Below are positions 20,035-29,254 of a DNA stretch of 46,605 nt, piece after piece. The stretch's first letter is position 1, and every line of letters begins with the position of its first letter. The DNA comes from Pelagibacterales bacterium SAG-MED29 (GTDB taxonomy: Bacteria > Pseudomonadota > Alphaproteobacteria > Pelagibacterales > Pelagibacteraceae), in NCBI GenBank assembly GCA_014653815.1, contig JACWDZ010000006.1, positions 1 through 46,605 on the forward strand. Reading direction: 5' to 3'. The position numbers were made by a program, and so were the translations under genes. The notes below the pieces were generated by a model. The model worked only from the letters and a program-made list of their open reading frames with translations. It did not search any database and was not told where the DNA came from.

Positions 20035-20781
20035 ATGAACTATATTGTTGGCGATATTGGAAATACAGCTACTAAGATTTGTTTATTAAATCACAAATTT
20101 ATAATTATAAAATCAATTATTTTTGACACGAATAAAATTTTTAACAGAGGATATTTTAAGAATATTATTAAAAAATTTCTAAATAAGAACTCAAGTTTAA
20201 AATTATTATTTTCTAGCGTTGTTCCTAAAGCATACAAAGAAATCAAAAAAAATCTTAAAGGATCAAAGTATAAAGCTATAGAAATTAAAAGTCTTAAAAT
20301 AAAAAACATAATAAGAATAAATGTGAAAAAGATTAATCAATTAGGTTCAGATAGAATCGTAAACGCTATTGCAGGAAAAAAATATAAAAATTGCTTAATT
20401 TTAGATTTTGGAACAGCGACTACTTTCGACATAATAAAGAATGGAGTATATGAAGGAGGTGTAATAGCACCTGGGGTAAAATTATCTATGATGAATTTAA
20501 GCAACTCTACGGCACTGTTGCCGATGTTTACTTTGAAAAAAAATCAGAATAATTATGGAAAAAATACAAAAGATGCATTGAACGCAGGATTTATTTGGGG
20601 TTATGAAGGATTGATAAATAATATTATGAATAAAATTACTAATAAATGGAAAATGAAATACAAAATAATATTAACCGGGGGTTATGCTCATTTTTTTAAA
20701 AAGATTATCAAAAAAAAAACAATTATTGATCAAAATATAACTATTAAAGGAATTGCAAAAGTTTATAAGGAATTAATATGA
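20035..20781 (+). CDS. coaX: Type III pantothenate kinase
   Basis: CoaX phosphorylates pantothenate, the first step of coenzyme A synthesis. The 248-aa protein is an ASKHA-fold kinase: phosphate loop DIGNTATK at 6-13, LGSDRIVNA near 102-110 (family usually GADR, here Ser replaces Ala), and DFGTATTFD near 122-130 with the catalytic Asp. GGVIAPGVKLS and a second Gly-rich GGYAHF complete the fold. CoaX lacks CoA feedback inhibition in characterised members. Its TGA overlaps the rnj ATG as ATGA. Confidence 0.94.
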   Translation: MNYIVGDIGNTATKICLLNHKFIIIKSIIFDTNKIFNRGYFKNIIKKFLNKNSSLKLLFSSVVPKAYKEIKKNLKGSKYKAIEIKSLKIKNIIRINVKKINQLGSDRIVNAIAGKKYKNCLILDFGTATTFDIIKNGVYEGGVIAPGVKLSMMNLSNSTALLPMFTLKKNQNNYGKNTKDALNAGFIWGYEGLINNIMNKITNKWKMKYKIILTGGYAHFFKKIIKKKTIIDQNITIKGIAKVYKELI

Positions 20782-22439
20782 GCAAGGAGCAATTACTTTT
20801 TTGTCCTTTAGGAGGATCAGGTGAGATAGGCGGAAATATGAATTTATATTCTTATGGGAAAGAAGATAATCAAAAATGGATTATTGTAGATATGGGCGTT
20901 TCATTTGCTGATGATTCTATTCCGGGAGTAGATTTAATTATGCCAGACGCAGGATTTATTATTGATAAGAAAGAGGATTTACTTGGAATTGTTTTAACAC
21001 ATGCGCATGAAGACCATATCGGAGCTGTTTCACATTTATGGCCTCATCTTAAATGCAAAATATACGCAACACCATTCACAGCTGCTCTTATTTTAGAAAA
21101 ATTTAAAGAGAAAAAAATTGATATTTCATCCTACTTAGAAGTAGTTGCTTTGAATAGTAAAATTAAACTAGGAGACTTTGAAATAGACTTTGTTACTTTA
21201 ACTCATTCTATTTTAGAGCCGAATGGATTAAGTATAAAAACTCCACTCGGAACGGTTTTGCACACTGGAGATTGGAAAATAGATCCAAATCCCTTGATTG
21301 GAAGTCAAATCGATGAACAAAAGTTAAAGTCCATTGGAAAAAATGGCGTATCAGCAATGATATGCGATTCAACGAATATATTTAGCCCTGGCAGAGCAGG
21401 CTCAGAGTCAGATGTAAGAGATAGTCTTTTAAGGATTATGGAAATTAAAACTAACAGAATACTTGTAACATCTTTTGCCTCAAATGTAGCCAGAATGGAG
21501 TCCATTTTTTATTGTGCAAAAAAATTGGGGAGAAATATTTGTTTAGTAGGAAGATCAATGCAAAGAATTTATAAAGCTGCAAAAAAATGTGGTTATCTTC
21601 AAGGACTTATAGAGCCATTAGAACCTAGGGATGCAAAAAAAGTAACAAAAAATAAAATCATATATTTAGCAACAGGTAGCCAAGGTGAGCCAATGGGAGC
21701 GATGAACAGGATAGTTAACGGTATTCATCCAGATGTTAACTTAGAAAGTGGAGATTGTGTAATTTTTTCATCTAAAATTATACCAGGCAATGAAAAAAAA
21801 TTATATCATTTACAAAACTTAATAGTAAAAAATAAAATGGAAATTATCAGTGAAGAAAATGCTTTTGTTCATGTATCTGGTCATCCCAACAGAGATGATC
21901 TAAAAGATATGTACAAATGGGTGAAGCCACAATGCATAATACCAGTTCATGGAGAGCACCGTCATATGGCTGAACACGTTTCTTTTGCCAAAGAAATGCA
22001 AGTACCAAAAACATTACTAATTGAAAACGGAGATATAATTAAAATTTTACCTGGAAACAAACCAGAAATTATTGACAAAGCACCTTCAGGCAAAGTTTAT
22101 CTGGATGGTAATTTGGGAGTAGATTCAGACTCTAAGTCAATCAAAGAGAGAAGAAATATTTCAATCAATGGATACTTAGAAATAACATTAATTGTTTCTA
22201 ATAATGGAAAAGTTAAAAAACCAGTAATTTCATTTAAAGGGATACCTGAAAACGGAGAAAATAAAAATTTCATTTTTGATATGGAAGATCAAATTTTTAG
22301 TATTTGTAAAACTTTTTCATTACAAAGCAAAAACCAAGAAAAAAATTTAATAGAAACAATTAAACAAAATTGTAGAAAAATTGTTAAAGACAGAACAGGA
22401 AAGAAACCTTTCACAAATATTAATATAGCTAGAATTTAA
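20778..22439 (+). CDS. rnj: Ribonuclease J (metallo-beta-lactamase / beta-CASP)
   Basis: RNase J is a two-metal exo/endoribonuclease for mRNA decay and rRNA processing. The 553-aa protein has the metallo-beta-lactamase motif THAHEDHIGAV near 73-83, HTGDWKID as a later metal site, the beta-CASP domain in the middle (CDSTN, TGSQGEPMGA), and HVSGHPNRDD and PVHGEHRHMAEH near its end, followed by a C-terminal domain of about 110 residues. It lies ATGA-coupled behind coaX, a conserved alphaproteobacterial neighbourhood. A 63-nt gap follows, which is the largest between nuoA and rpsB. Confidence 0.95.
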   Translation: MSKEQLLFCPLGGSGEIGGNMNLYSYGKEDNQKWIIVDMGVSFADDSIPGVDLIMPDAGFIIDKKEDLLGIVLTHAHEDHIGAVSHLWPHLKCKIYATPFTAALILEKFKEKKIDISSYLEVVALNSKIKLGDFEIDFVTLTHSILEPNGLSIKTPLGTVLHTGDWKIDPNPLIGSQIDEQKLKSIGKNGVSAMICDSTNIFSPGRAGSESDVRDSLLRIMEIKTNRILVTSFASNVARMESIFYCAKKLGRNICLVGRSMQRIYKAAKKCGYLQGLIEPLEPRDAKKVTKNKIIYLATGSQGEPMGAMNRIVNGIHPDVNLESGDCVIFSSKIIPGNEKKLYHLQNLIVKNKMEIISEENAFVHVSGHPNRDDLKDMYKWVKPQCIIPVHGEHRHMAEHVSFAKEMQVPKTLLIENGDIIKILPGNKPEIIDKAPSGKVYLDGNLGVDSDSKSIKERRNISINGYLEITLIVSNNGKVKKPVISFKGIPENGENKNFIFDMEDQIFSICKTFSLQSKNQEKNLIETIKQNCRKIVKDRTGKKPFTNINIARI

Positions 22440-22475
22440 GAGGTTTATGATATATTACTTGGTAAAAAAACGTTT

Positions 22476-22487
22476 CTTAAATTTAAG
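22476..22487 (+). promoter_or_regulatory. 12-bp perfect palindrome upstream of proS
   Basis: CTTAAATTTAAG reads the same on both strands and partly overlaps the AAGGA ribosome-site-like bases (22485-22489) before the proS ATG at 22503. It sits in the only sizeable gap between nuoA and dnaE. It may be an operator or just AT-rich chance; there is no direct evidence of function. Confidence 0.2.
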
Positions 22488-22502
22488 GAATTTTTTACAA
22501 TA

Positions 22503-23819
22503 ATGTATTTATCAAAACTTTTTATACCTATTACTAAAGACCTTCCAGCTGAAGCAAAAATAAAATCTCATCAATTAATGTTAAGAGCAGGTATGATAAA
22601 ACAATCCTCCGCTGGAATTTATTCATGGTTACCATTAGGTTTTAAAGTGATGAAAAAAATCGAACAAATTGTCAGAGAAGAACAAAATTTGATCGGAGCT
22701 CAAGAAATGCTTATGCCTACTATTCAATCTTCTGAATTATGGAAGGAGAGCGGAAGATATGAAGATTACGGAGAGGAAATGCTTAGGATTAAAGATCGTC
22801 AAGGTCGTGAAATGTTATATGGACCTACTAATGAGGAGTTAATAACTGATATATTTCGATCTAGTATAAAATCTTATAAATCTCTTCCTCAAATTCTTTA
22901 TCACATACAATGGAAATTTAGAGATGAAATAAGACCAAGATTTGGAGTAATGCGATGTCGTGAATTTTTTATGAAAGATGCCTACTCTTTTGATTTGACA
23001 GACGAAGATGCTAAAAAATCATATAATAAAATGTTTTACTCTTATATCAGAACTTTTAATCGATTGGGTTTGAAAGCCATACCTATGTCAGCTGACACAG
23101 GACCAATTGGAGGAGATCTTTCACATGAGTTTGTTGTTTTAGCTGAAACGGGTGAGAGCCAAATCTATGCGGATAAAAAAATATTTGAAATAGATTTAAA
23201 TAAATACGAATTCTCTGACAAATCATTAGAAAAAATGAGAGAAGATTTTTCATCTATTTATGCAGTAACTGATGACAAGTATAAAGAAAAAGATTTTAGT
23301 AAAAATGTGAAAAAAGAAAACCAAATCAAAACAAGGGGAATCGAAGTAGGCCATATTTTTTATTTTAGTGATAAATACTCTAAGCCTTTAAATTGTTTAA
23401 TTGATACTCAAGATGGTAAAAAGATAGCAGTCAAAATGGGATCTTATGGAATTGGAATTTCAAGGTTAGTTGGAGCAACTATAGAAGCTAACTACAAAAA
23501 GGATGTAATGAAATGGCCTAAATCAGTCTCTCCTTTTGATGTTGTTATCATTCCTAGTATTAGTAAAAATAATAAAGAAAACCTAAAAAAAGCAGAAAAA
23601 ATTTATAAAGAACTAAAAAAACAAAATATTGACGTATTGTTAGACGATGTAGATGAAAATATGTCTAATAAATTTAAAAAACATGATTTAATAGGAATTC
23701 CTTATCAAATAATAATAGGTTCTAAATCAGAACAGAATAAGTTTGAGTTCAAAGAGCTTAATTTTGAGAGCGAAATATTAAGCTTGGAAAGTATTAAGTC
23801 AAAACTTAAAAAAAATTAA
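22503..23819 (+). CDS. proS: Prolyl-tRNA synthetase (short bacterial form)
   Basis: ProS charges tRNA-Pro with proline. The 438-aa protein is a class II synthetase: motif 1 region LPLGFKVMKKIEQIVREE, motif 2 QWKFRDEIRPRFGVMRCREF, and motif 3 with GSYGIGISRLVGA, followed by an anticodon-binding domain (about 345-438). It lacks the about 180-residue editing insertion found between motifs 2 and 3 in E. coli ProS, as is usual in alphaproteobacteria, so mischarged Ala-tRNA-Pro would have to be cleared by a separate factor. The lolC gene starts 1 nt after the stop. Confidence 0.96.
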   Translation: MYLSKLFIPITKDLPAEAKIKSHQLMLRAGMIKQSSAGIYSWLPLGFKVMKKIEQIVREEQNLIGAQEMLMPTIQSSELWKESGRYEDYGEEMLRIKDRQGREMLYGPTNEELITDIFRSSIKSYKSLPQILYHIQWKFRDEIRPRFGVMRCREFFMKDAYSFDLTDEDAKKSYNKMFYSYIRTFNRLGLKAIPMSADTGPIGGDLSHEFVVLAETGESQIYADKKIFEIDLNKYEFSDKSLEKMREDFSSIYAVTDDKYKEKDFSKNVKKENQIKTRGIEVGHIFYFSDKYSKPLNCLIDTQDGKKIAVKMGSYGIGISRLVGATIEANYKKDVMKWPKSVSPFDVVIIPSISKNNKENLKKAEKIYKELKKQNIDVLLDDVDENMSNKFKKHDLIGIPYQIIIGSKSEQNKFEFKELNFESEILSLESIKSKLKKN

Positions 23820-23820
23820 A

Positions 23821-25053
23821 TTGTTTACTCAAGCAGAAAGATTAATTTCATTAAGAAACTTACGTCCTAAAAAAAAAGAAGGATTTTTAAAAGTAATTTC
23901 TATTTTTTCTTTCCTTGGAATTATGCTTGGAGTTGCAATTTTAATAATCGTTATGTCGGTTATGAATGGATTTAAAACTGACTTAACTAAAAAAATTTTA
24001 GGCTTAAATCCTCATATTGTAATAGAATCTAATAGCTTTAAAATTGAAAATGAATTTATAGAAAATCTTAAAAGAAAGTATCAGCATGTTAATATTTCTA
24101 AAACATATTCTGGAGAAGGTATTGTGGTTAGCAATGATAATGCTAAAGGCATTATTATTAAAGGAATTGACTCTAATAATAAAGAAAGTTTAAGTTTTTT
24201 AAAAAAGAATATTTCTAAGGGTGATTTAAATAAATTTAAAAAAAATACTGCTTTTATTGGAACAGAATTGTCCTTCAACTTAGATTTAAAAATTGGTGAT
24301 AAAATTAATTTAATGTCCTCAGCTTTTGTTGCCACCCCATTTGGCGGCTTGCCTAAACAAGAAACATTAACTGTAGCAGGAGTTTTCAATACAGGTTTTT
24401 ATGAATTTGATCAGAATTTTGTTTTTTTAAATCTTTCAGATGCCTTATCTATATTTGATAAAGAAGAACATGATCAAAATCTTGAAATTTATTTAACAAA
24501 TCCAATGAAAGCAGATTCATTTAAAAATGAAATACAAAAGTTAAATCAAAATTATTTTGTCTATTCGTGGTCAGATTTAAATAAATCTTTTTTTAGTGCT
24601 TTAAAAGTAGAAAGAAATGTAATGTTTGTAATATTAACATTAATCTTAATTGTGGCAGCGTTTAATATTATTTCTGGATTAACTATTCTAATAAAAAATA
24701 AAACTAAAGAAATTGCTATTTTAAAAACTTTAGGTCTTAGCAACAAATCTATAAAAAAATCATTTTTCTTAACTGGATTTACAATCGGATTTTTTGCGAC
24801 TATTACAGGAATCTTTTTGGGTGTGATTTTTGCTTTAAATATTGAAAAGATTAGAAATATTCTATCAAATGTTTTTAATTTTGAAATTTTTCCTTCAGAT
24901 GTTTATTTTTTAGAACAATTACCTAGTGAAATTAATGTTTATTCAACTTTAGTAATTTTTATATTCTCTTTAATTATTTCTGCTTTAGCTTCTTATCTTC
25001 CAGCTATGACTATTTCTAAAATGAAAACTTTTCGAGCTCTAAAATATGAGTAA
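23821..25053 (+). CDS. lolC: Lipoprotein-releasing ABC transporter permease (LolC/E family)
   Basis: This is the membrane half of the exporter that extracts mature lipoproteins from the inner membrane for delivery to the outer membrane. The 410-aa protein has the LolCE layout: one helix near 25-48 (FLGIMLGVAILIIVMSVMN), a large periplasmic domain (about 50-265), and three C-terminal helices (about 270-300, 315-340, 375-400). The start is a TTG, supported because MFTQAERLISLRNLR aligns with the family N-terminus and no ATG is available. Only one permease gene is present, so it may act as a homodimer of the LolF kind. It overlaps lolD by 8 nt. Confidence 0.93.
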   Translation: MFTQAERLISLRNLRPKKKEGFLKVISIFSFLGIMLGVAILIIVMSVMNGFKTDLTKKILGLNPHIVIESNSFKIENEFIENLKRKYQHVNISKTYSGEGIVVSNDNAKGIIIKGIDSNNKESLSFLKKNISKGDLNKFKKNTAFIGTELSFNLDLKIGDKINLMSSAFVATPFGGLPKQETLTVAGVFNTGFYEFDQNFVFLNLSDALSIFDKEEHDQNLEIYLTNPMKADSFKNEIQKLNQNYFVYSWSDLNKSFFSALKVERNVMFVILTLILIVAAFNIISGLTILIKNKTKEIAILKTLGLSNKSIKKSFFLTGFTIGFFATITGIFLGVIFALNIEKIRNILSNVFNFEIFPSDVYFLEQLPSEINVYSTLVIFIFSLIISALASYLPAMTISKMKTFRALKYE

Positions 25054-25732
25054 AATTTTACTAGAGACATTTAATTTGAAAAAAACTTATGACCACAAGA
25101 ATGGAGCTATTAACCTTTTTAATAATGTAAACATTAAGATAAAAAGTGGAGATTTAATTGCATTAGTAGGCCCTTCCGGTTCAGGAAAATCTTCTTTTTT
25201 ACACTTACTTGCTTTATTGGATGATCCCACAAAAGGAAAAATACTGCTAAAAAATAAAGACACAAAAGATTTTAGTGATGAAGAGAAAGATCAAACAAGA
25301 AGAAAAAACATATCAATTATTTTTCAAGATAATAATTTACTTACAGATTTTACCGTTCTTGAAAATGTAATAATGCCTTTAATTATTAAAGGTGAAAAAT
25401 CCAATACTTCAATCGAAAAAGCTAAAAGACTTTTAAAGGATGTGAAGATTTTAAAAAGAATAAATCATTTTCCAAACGAACTATCAGGCGGCGAGCAACA
25501 AAGGGTTGCCATTGCAAGAGCTTTAATCTCAGAAACAGATCTAATTTTAGCTGATGAGCCAACTGGAAATTTAGATTATAAAACTTCAGAAGATATATTT
25601 TCTTATTTTTTAAAATTAAAAAAATTAAACAAAGCTATAATTTTTGCAACTCACAATAGAGAACTTGCTAACAAGGCAGATTATAAGTTGAGTATTCTAA
25701 AAGGTAATATAAAACGAGTTAATGCTCGCTAA
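25046..25732 (+). CDS. lolD: Lipoprotein-releasing ABC transporter ATPase
   Basis: LolD (228 aa) powers lipoprotein release by ATP hydrolysis on the cytoplasmic face of the permease. Walker A GPSGSGKSS, the ABC signature LSGGEQQRVAIARAL, Walker B DLILADEPTGNLD and the switch His in ATHNRELA are all intact. The permease gene overlaps its start and the dnaE start overlaps its end by 11 nt, so the three genes are probably translated from one message. Confidence 0.95.
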   Translation: MSKILLETFNLKKTYDHKNGAINLFNNVNIKIKSGDLIALVGPSGSGKSSFLHLLALLDDPTKGKILLKNKDTKDFSDEEKDQTRRKNISIIFQDNNLLTDFTVLENVIMPLIIKGEKSNTSIEKAKRLLKDVKILKRINHFPNELSGGEQQRVAIARALISETDLILADEPTGNLDYKTSEDIFSYFLKLKKLNKAIIFATHNRELANKADYKLSILKGNIKRVNAR

Positions 25733-28700
25733 TAATAAACAATTTAATAATATTAAAATACATACCCAGTACTCAATTTGCGAAGGCGCGATTAAGATCG
25801 ATGAACTAGCTAACTACTGTAAACTAAATAAAATCAAAGCAATAGGTCTTGCAGATAGTTATAATTTGTGTGGAGCTTTAGAATTTGCAGAAAAAATCAG
25901 CAAAGTTGGCACTCAACCAATTATTGGAACGCAAATAAATTTATTAAGCGATAATCAAATTGGAAAAATTACTTTATACGCAATTTCAGAAAATGGTTAC
26001 AAAAATTTAACAAAGTTATCTTCTTTAAGTTATTTAAAAAATAAAAATTCTTACGACCCATGTTGTGATATTGATGATTTAATTTTAAACAATGAAGACT
26101 TGATATTATTAACTGGAAACTATAACAATTTTTTTGGAAAATTATTTTATGCTAATAAAACTAAATATTTTGAAAAAACAATTGAAAAACTCAAATCTTC
26201 TTTTAAAGACCGCTTGTATATTGAGATTCAAAGACATTCAGAACCACAAGAATCAAATTATGAAAATTATTTATTTAAGATCTCATCTTTATACGATCTC
26301 CCATTAATTGCTGGACAGGAAGTTTATTATTTAGATTCTGGAATGGCAGAAGCTCATGATGCTTTAATATGTATAGGGGAAAAACAATTTATAGACGATC
26401 AAAATAGATTTCGTTATAGCAATCAACACTATTTAAAAAAAAGTGGAGAACTTAAAAAATTATATGAAGATATTCCTGAAGCTTTAGAAAATAATTATAA
26501 TTTTCCTTTAAGATTTAATTTTAAACCAAAAAAATCAAAACCTATTTTACCATCTATCTCAGATGATAAAAATATTTCTCCTGAAAATGAACTTATGGAA
26601 CAGGCCAAAAAAGGTTTAAAAGAAAGATTAAATAATTTTATTTTTAAAAAAAATAAAGAAAAATCTTTAAATGAAATTAAAGAAATTTATGAAGATAGGT
26701 TATTACACGAACTTGGAATTATTAATTCAATGGATTATTCAAGTTATTTTTTAATTGTATCTGATTATATTAAATGGGCTAAAAAGAATTCTATCCCAGT
26801 TGGACCAGGAAGAGGTTCGGGAGCAGGTTCTTTAGTTGCTTATTGTTTGGATATTACTGATCTTGATCCAATAGAATTTGATTTAATTTTTGAAAGATTT
26901 TTAAATCCAGATAGAGTCTCAATGCCAGACTTTGATATAGATTTTTGCGAGGAACAAAGAGATAAAGTTTTTGAATATTTAAAATCGAAATATAAAGATG
27001 GCGTAGCTCATATTATTACTTTTGGAAAACTAAAAGCTAGAATGGCACTACGAGATGTAGGGAGAGTTTTAGGATTATCTTATGGACATGTAGATAAAAT
27101 TTGTAAAATGGTGCCTTTTGATCCATCAAGACCTTTAACTCTTCAGGAGTCTATTGATAGAGAACCACGATTTAAAGAGGAAATTAAAAATAATAGTAAA
27201 GTTGAAAAACTTATTAATCTTTCTTTAAAACTAGAAGGGTTAAATCGTAACATGGCAACTCATGCTGCAGGCGTGGTAATTGCAGGTAATAAGTTAGCTG
27301 AACAATTTCCACTATACGTAGACCAGAGCTCAAACTTAATTTTACCTTCTACCCAGTATGACATGTACTCTTCTGAGAATGCTGGTCTAGTAAAATTTGA
27401 TTTACTTGGTTTAAAAACTTTAACGGTAATTAATAAAACTTTAAAAAGATTAAAGTTAAAAAAAATAGATTTAGATATCAGCAAAATAAATCTTGAAGAT
27501 AAAAAAGTTTATAATCTTTTATCGACAGGAGAAACTATAGGATTATTTCAATTAGAAAGCGCTGGGATGAGAGAATCTATTAAACAAATGAAACCAAATA
27601 AATTTGATGATATTATTGCCCTAGTAGCTCTTTATAGACCAGGTCCAATGAGCAACATACCAATTTATAATGATTGCAAAAATAGAATTAAAACACCTGA
27701 TTATATTCATCCGACTTTAGAAAAAATATTAAAACCAACCTATGGAATTATAATTTATCAAGAACAAGTTATGCAAATTGCTCAAACTTTAGCAGGTTTT
27801 ACTGCAGGGGAAGCTGATATTTTAAGAAGAGCTATGGGAAAAAAGAAAAAAGCAGAATTAGATAAACAAAAAGAAAGATTTATTAATGGAGCAATTAAAA
27901 ATGGTATTAGCAAAGATGTAGCAAATTTTGTTTTTACTAAAATAGAACCTTTTGCTCAGTATGGATTTAATAAAAGTCATGCCGCTGCATACGCATTAAT
28001 AGCGTATCAAACTGCTTTCTTGAAAACTTATTATAAAGAAGACTTTATAGCAGCCACAATGTCAACTGAATTGACAAACACTTCAAAATTAAGAGAGTTT
28101 GTAGAAGAATTAAAAAGATTAAAAATTCAATTAATCAGACCTTCTATAAATGAATGTTTTGCGGAATTTAAAACAGAAAAAAATAAAATTTATTATGGCT
28201 TAGGTGCTATTAAAAATGTAGGTTTTGAAGCAATATCAAATATAGTAAATGAAAGAAAAAAAAATGGTAAATTCAAATCTTTAGTAGACTTTATTAACAG
28301 AGTTGACGCTAAAGATGTAAATAAGTTGCAATTAGAAGGTTTAGTTAAGGCGGGTGTATTTGATGAATTTGATCAAGATAGAAGTAAAATTTTACATTCT
28401 ATACCAAAAATAATTCAAAAAATTAAAAATATTAATGATGATAAATTAAACCATCAAACAAGTTTATTTAACGAAAACAACACTCAAAGTGATTTTGATT
28501 TCATTCAATCAAAAGTATGGACTAAAAAAGAACTTCTATTAGAAGAATTTAAATCTTTAGGTTTTTATATTTCAGACCATCCATTAAATGAATACAATGA
28601 AATTTTTAACCAATTAAAAATTACATCTTATAAAGATTTTTTAAAAAACAATGATAACGAAGCTCTAGTTGCTGGCACAATAATGTCAATACAAGAAAAA

Positions 28701-29135
28701 AAGAGCGCTAAAGGCACGCCTTTTGCCATTGTTAAATTTAGTGATAATAAAGGAGAATTCGAGTTATTTCTATTTGCTGAAATTTTAGTCCAAAACAGAG
28801 AAAAAATTAAAGAGTCAGAGTCATTTGTTTTAACTTTACAAAAAGATAAATTGGTTAACGAATTTTCTCAAAGACGAGTAAATGTTAGAAAAATATTAAG
28901 TTTAAATGACATTATCAATAAACCGTATTCAAAAGTAACAATAGAACTGAATGAAAATTATGATATTAATGAACTAAAAAAAATTTTAGCAAATAAAGGT
29001 CAAACAGAGATAAGTTTAATTATTCATAATAAGAATAAAAAAATTTACTATAATCTTCAGAACTCAAGAAAATTTGATCTTAACCACTTAAAAGCTGTAA
29101 AAAGTAAAGAATATGTAAGAAAAATAACCGTTTAG
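25722..29135 (+). CDS. dnaE: DNA polymerase III subunit alpha
   Basis: DnaE is the catalytic subunit of the replicative polymerase. The 1137-aa protein has an N-terminal PHP domain (IHTQYSICEGAIKIDEL, DSYNLCGALEFAE), which lacks much of the metal site as in most DnaE proteins. The palm domain carries the catalytic Asp pair in MPDFDIDFCEE and the third Asp in VKFDLLGLKTL, plus PVGPGRGSGAGSLVAY. Later come the helix-hairpin-helix region (about 815-870) and an OB fold (VAGTIMSIQEKKSAKG, near 985). Length is normal. About 119 nt follow before rpsB, occupied by the leader RNA. Confidence 0.97.
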   Translation: MLANNKQFNNIKIHTQYSICEGAIKIDELANYCKLNKIKAIGLADSYNLCGALEFAEKISKVGTQPIIGTQINLLSDNQIGKITLYAISENGYKNLTKLSSLSYLKNKNSYDPCCDIDDLILNNEDLILLTGNYNNFFGKLFYANKTKYFEKTIEKLKSSFKDRLYIEIQRHSEPQESNYENYLFKISSLYDLPLIAGQEVYYLDSGMAEAHDALICIGEKQFIDDQNRFRYSNQHYLKKSGELKKLYEDIPEALENNYNFPLRFNFKPKKSKPILPSISDDKNISPENELMEQAKKGLKERLNNFIFKKNKEKSLNEIKEIYEDRLLHELGIINSMDYSSYFLIVSDYIKWAKKNSIPVGPGRGSGAGSLVAYCLDITDLDPIEFDLIFERFLNPDRVSMPDFDIDFCEEQRDKVFEYLKSKYKDGVAHIITFGKLKARMALRDVGRVLGLSYGHVDKICKMVPFDPSRPLTLQESIDREPRFKEEIKNNSKVEKLINLSLKLEGLNRNMATHAAGVVIAGNKLAEQFPLYVDQSSNLILPSTQYDMYSSENAGLVKFDLLGLKTLTVINKTLKRLKLKKIDLDISKINLEDKKVYNLLSTGETIGLFQLESAGMRESIKQMKPNKFDDIIALVALYRPGPMSNIPIYNDCKNRIKTPDYIHPTLEKILKPTYGIIIYQEQVMQIAQTLAGFTAGEADILRRAMGKKKKAELDKQKERFINGAIKNGISKDVANFVFTKIEPFAQYGFNKSHAAAYALIAYQTAFLKTYYKEDFIAATMSTELTNTSKLREFVEELKRLKIQLIRPSINECFAEFKTEKNKIYYGLGAIKNVGFEAISNIVNERKKNGKFKSLVDFINRVDAKDVNKLQLEGLVKAGVFDEFDQDRSKILHSIPKIIQKIKNINDDKLNHQTSLFNENNTQSDFDFIQSKVWTKKELLLEEFKSLGFYISDHPLNEYNEIFNQLKITSYKDFLKNNDNEALVAGTIMSIQEKKSAKGTPFAIVKFSDNKGEFELFLFAEILVQNREKIKESESFVLTLQKDKLVNEFSQRRVNVRKILSLNDIINKPYSKVTIELNENYDINELKKILANKGQTEISLIIHNKNKKIYYNLQNSRKFDLNHLKAVKSKEYVRKITV

Positions 29136-29183
29136 AAGGTTGATTTTTTAGCTTGGTTCTATATATCAGTAACTAATTTCGCA

Positions 29184-29246
29184 CACAGTTTTAAGGGCAT
29201 TGCCCCCCGGTCCATTAATTTGGAGTAACTGTGGTGGATTAACCGG
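29184..29246 (+). ncRNA. Pseudoknotted leader RNA of rpsB (cis-regulatory candidate)
   Basis: Three helices can be drawn by hand. P1 pairs CACAGTT (29184-29190) with AACTGTG (29227-29233). Inside its loop is a hairpin GGGC-ATT-GCCC (29195-29205). A second long helix pairs CCGGT+CCA (29207-29214), also inside the P1 loop, with TGG (29235-29237) and ACCGG (29242-29246), bulging ATTA. Since that 3' strand lies outside P1, the whole is an H-type pseudoknot. It ends 8 nt before the rpsB ATG, over the region where a ribosome would bind, and no good Shine-Dalgarno is otherwise present. Autoregulation by S2 is the natural hypothesis, since rpsB leaders are autoregulated in other bacteria. A similar rpsB motif has, as I recall, been proposed for Pelagibacter; I could not check. 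Confidence 0.7.
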
Positions 29247-29254
29247 AAAATATT

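Noticed and set aside
22476-22490. Rho-independent terminator behind rnj
   Set aside because: The palindrome is all A/T apart from its end C and G, has no loop, and overlaps the proS ribosome-site bases.
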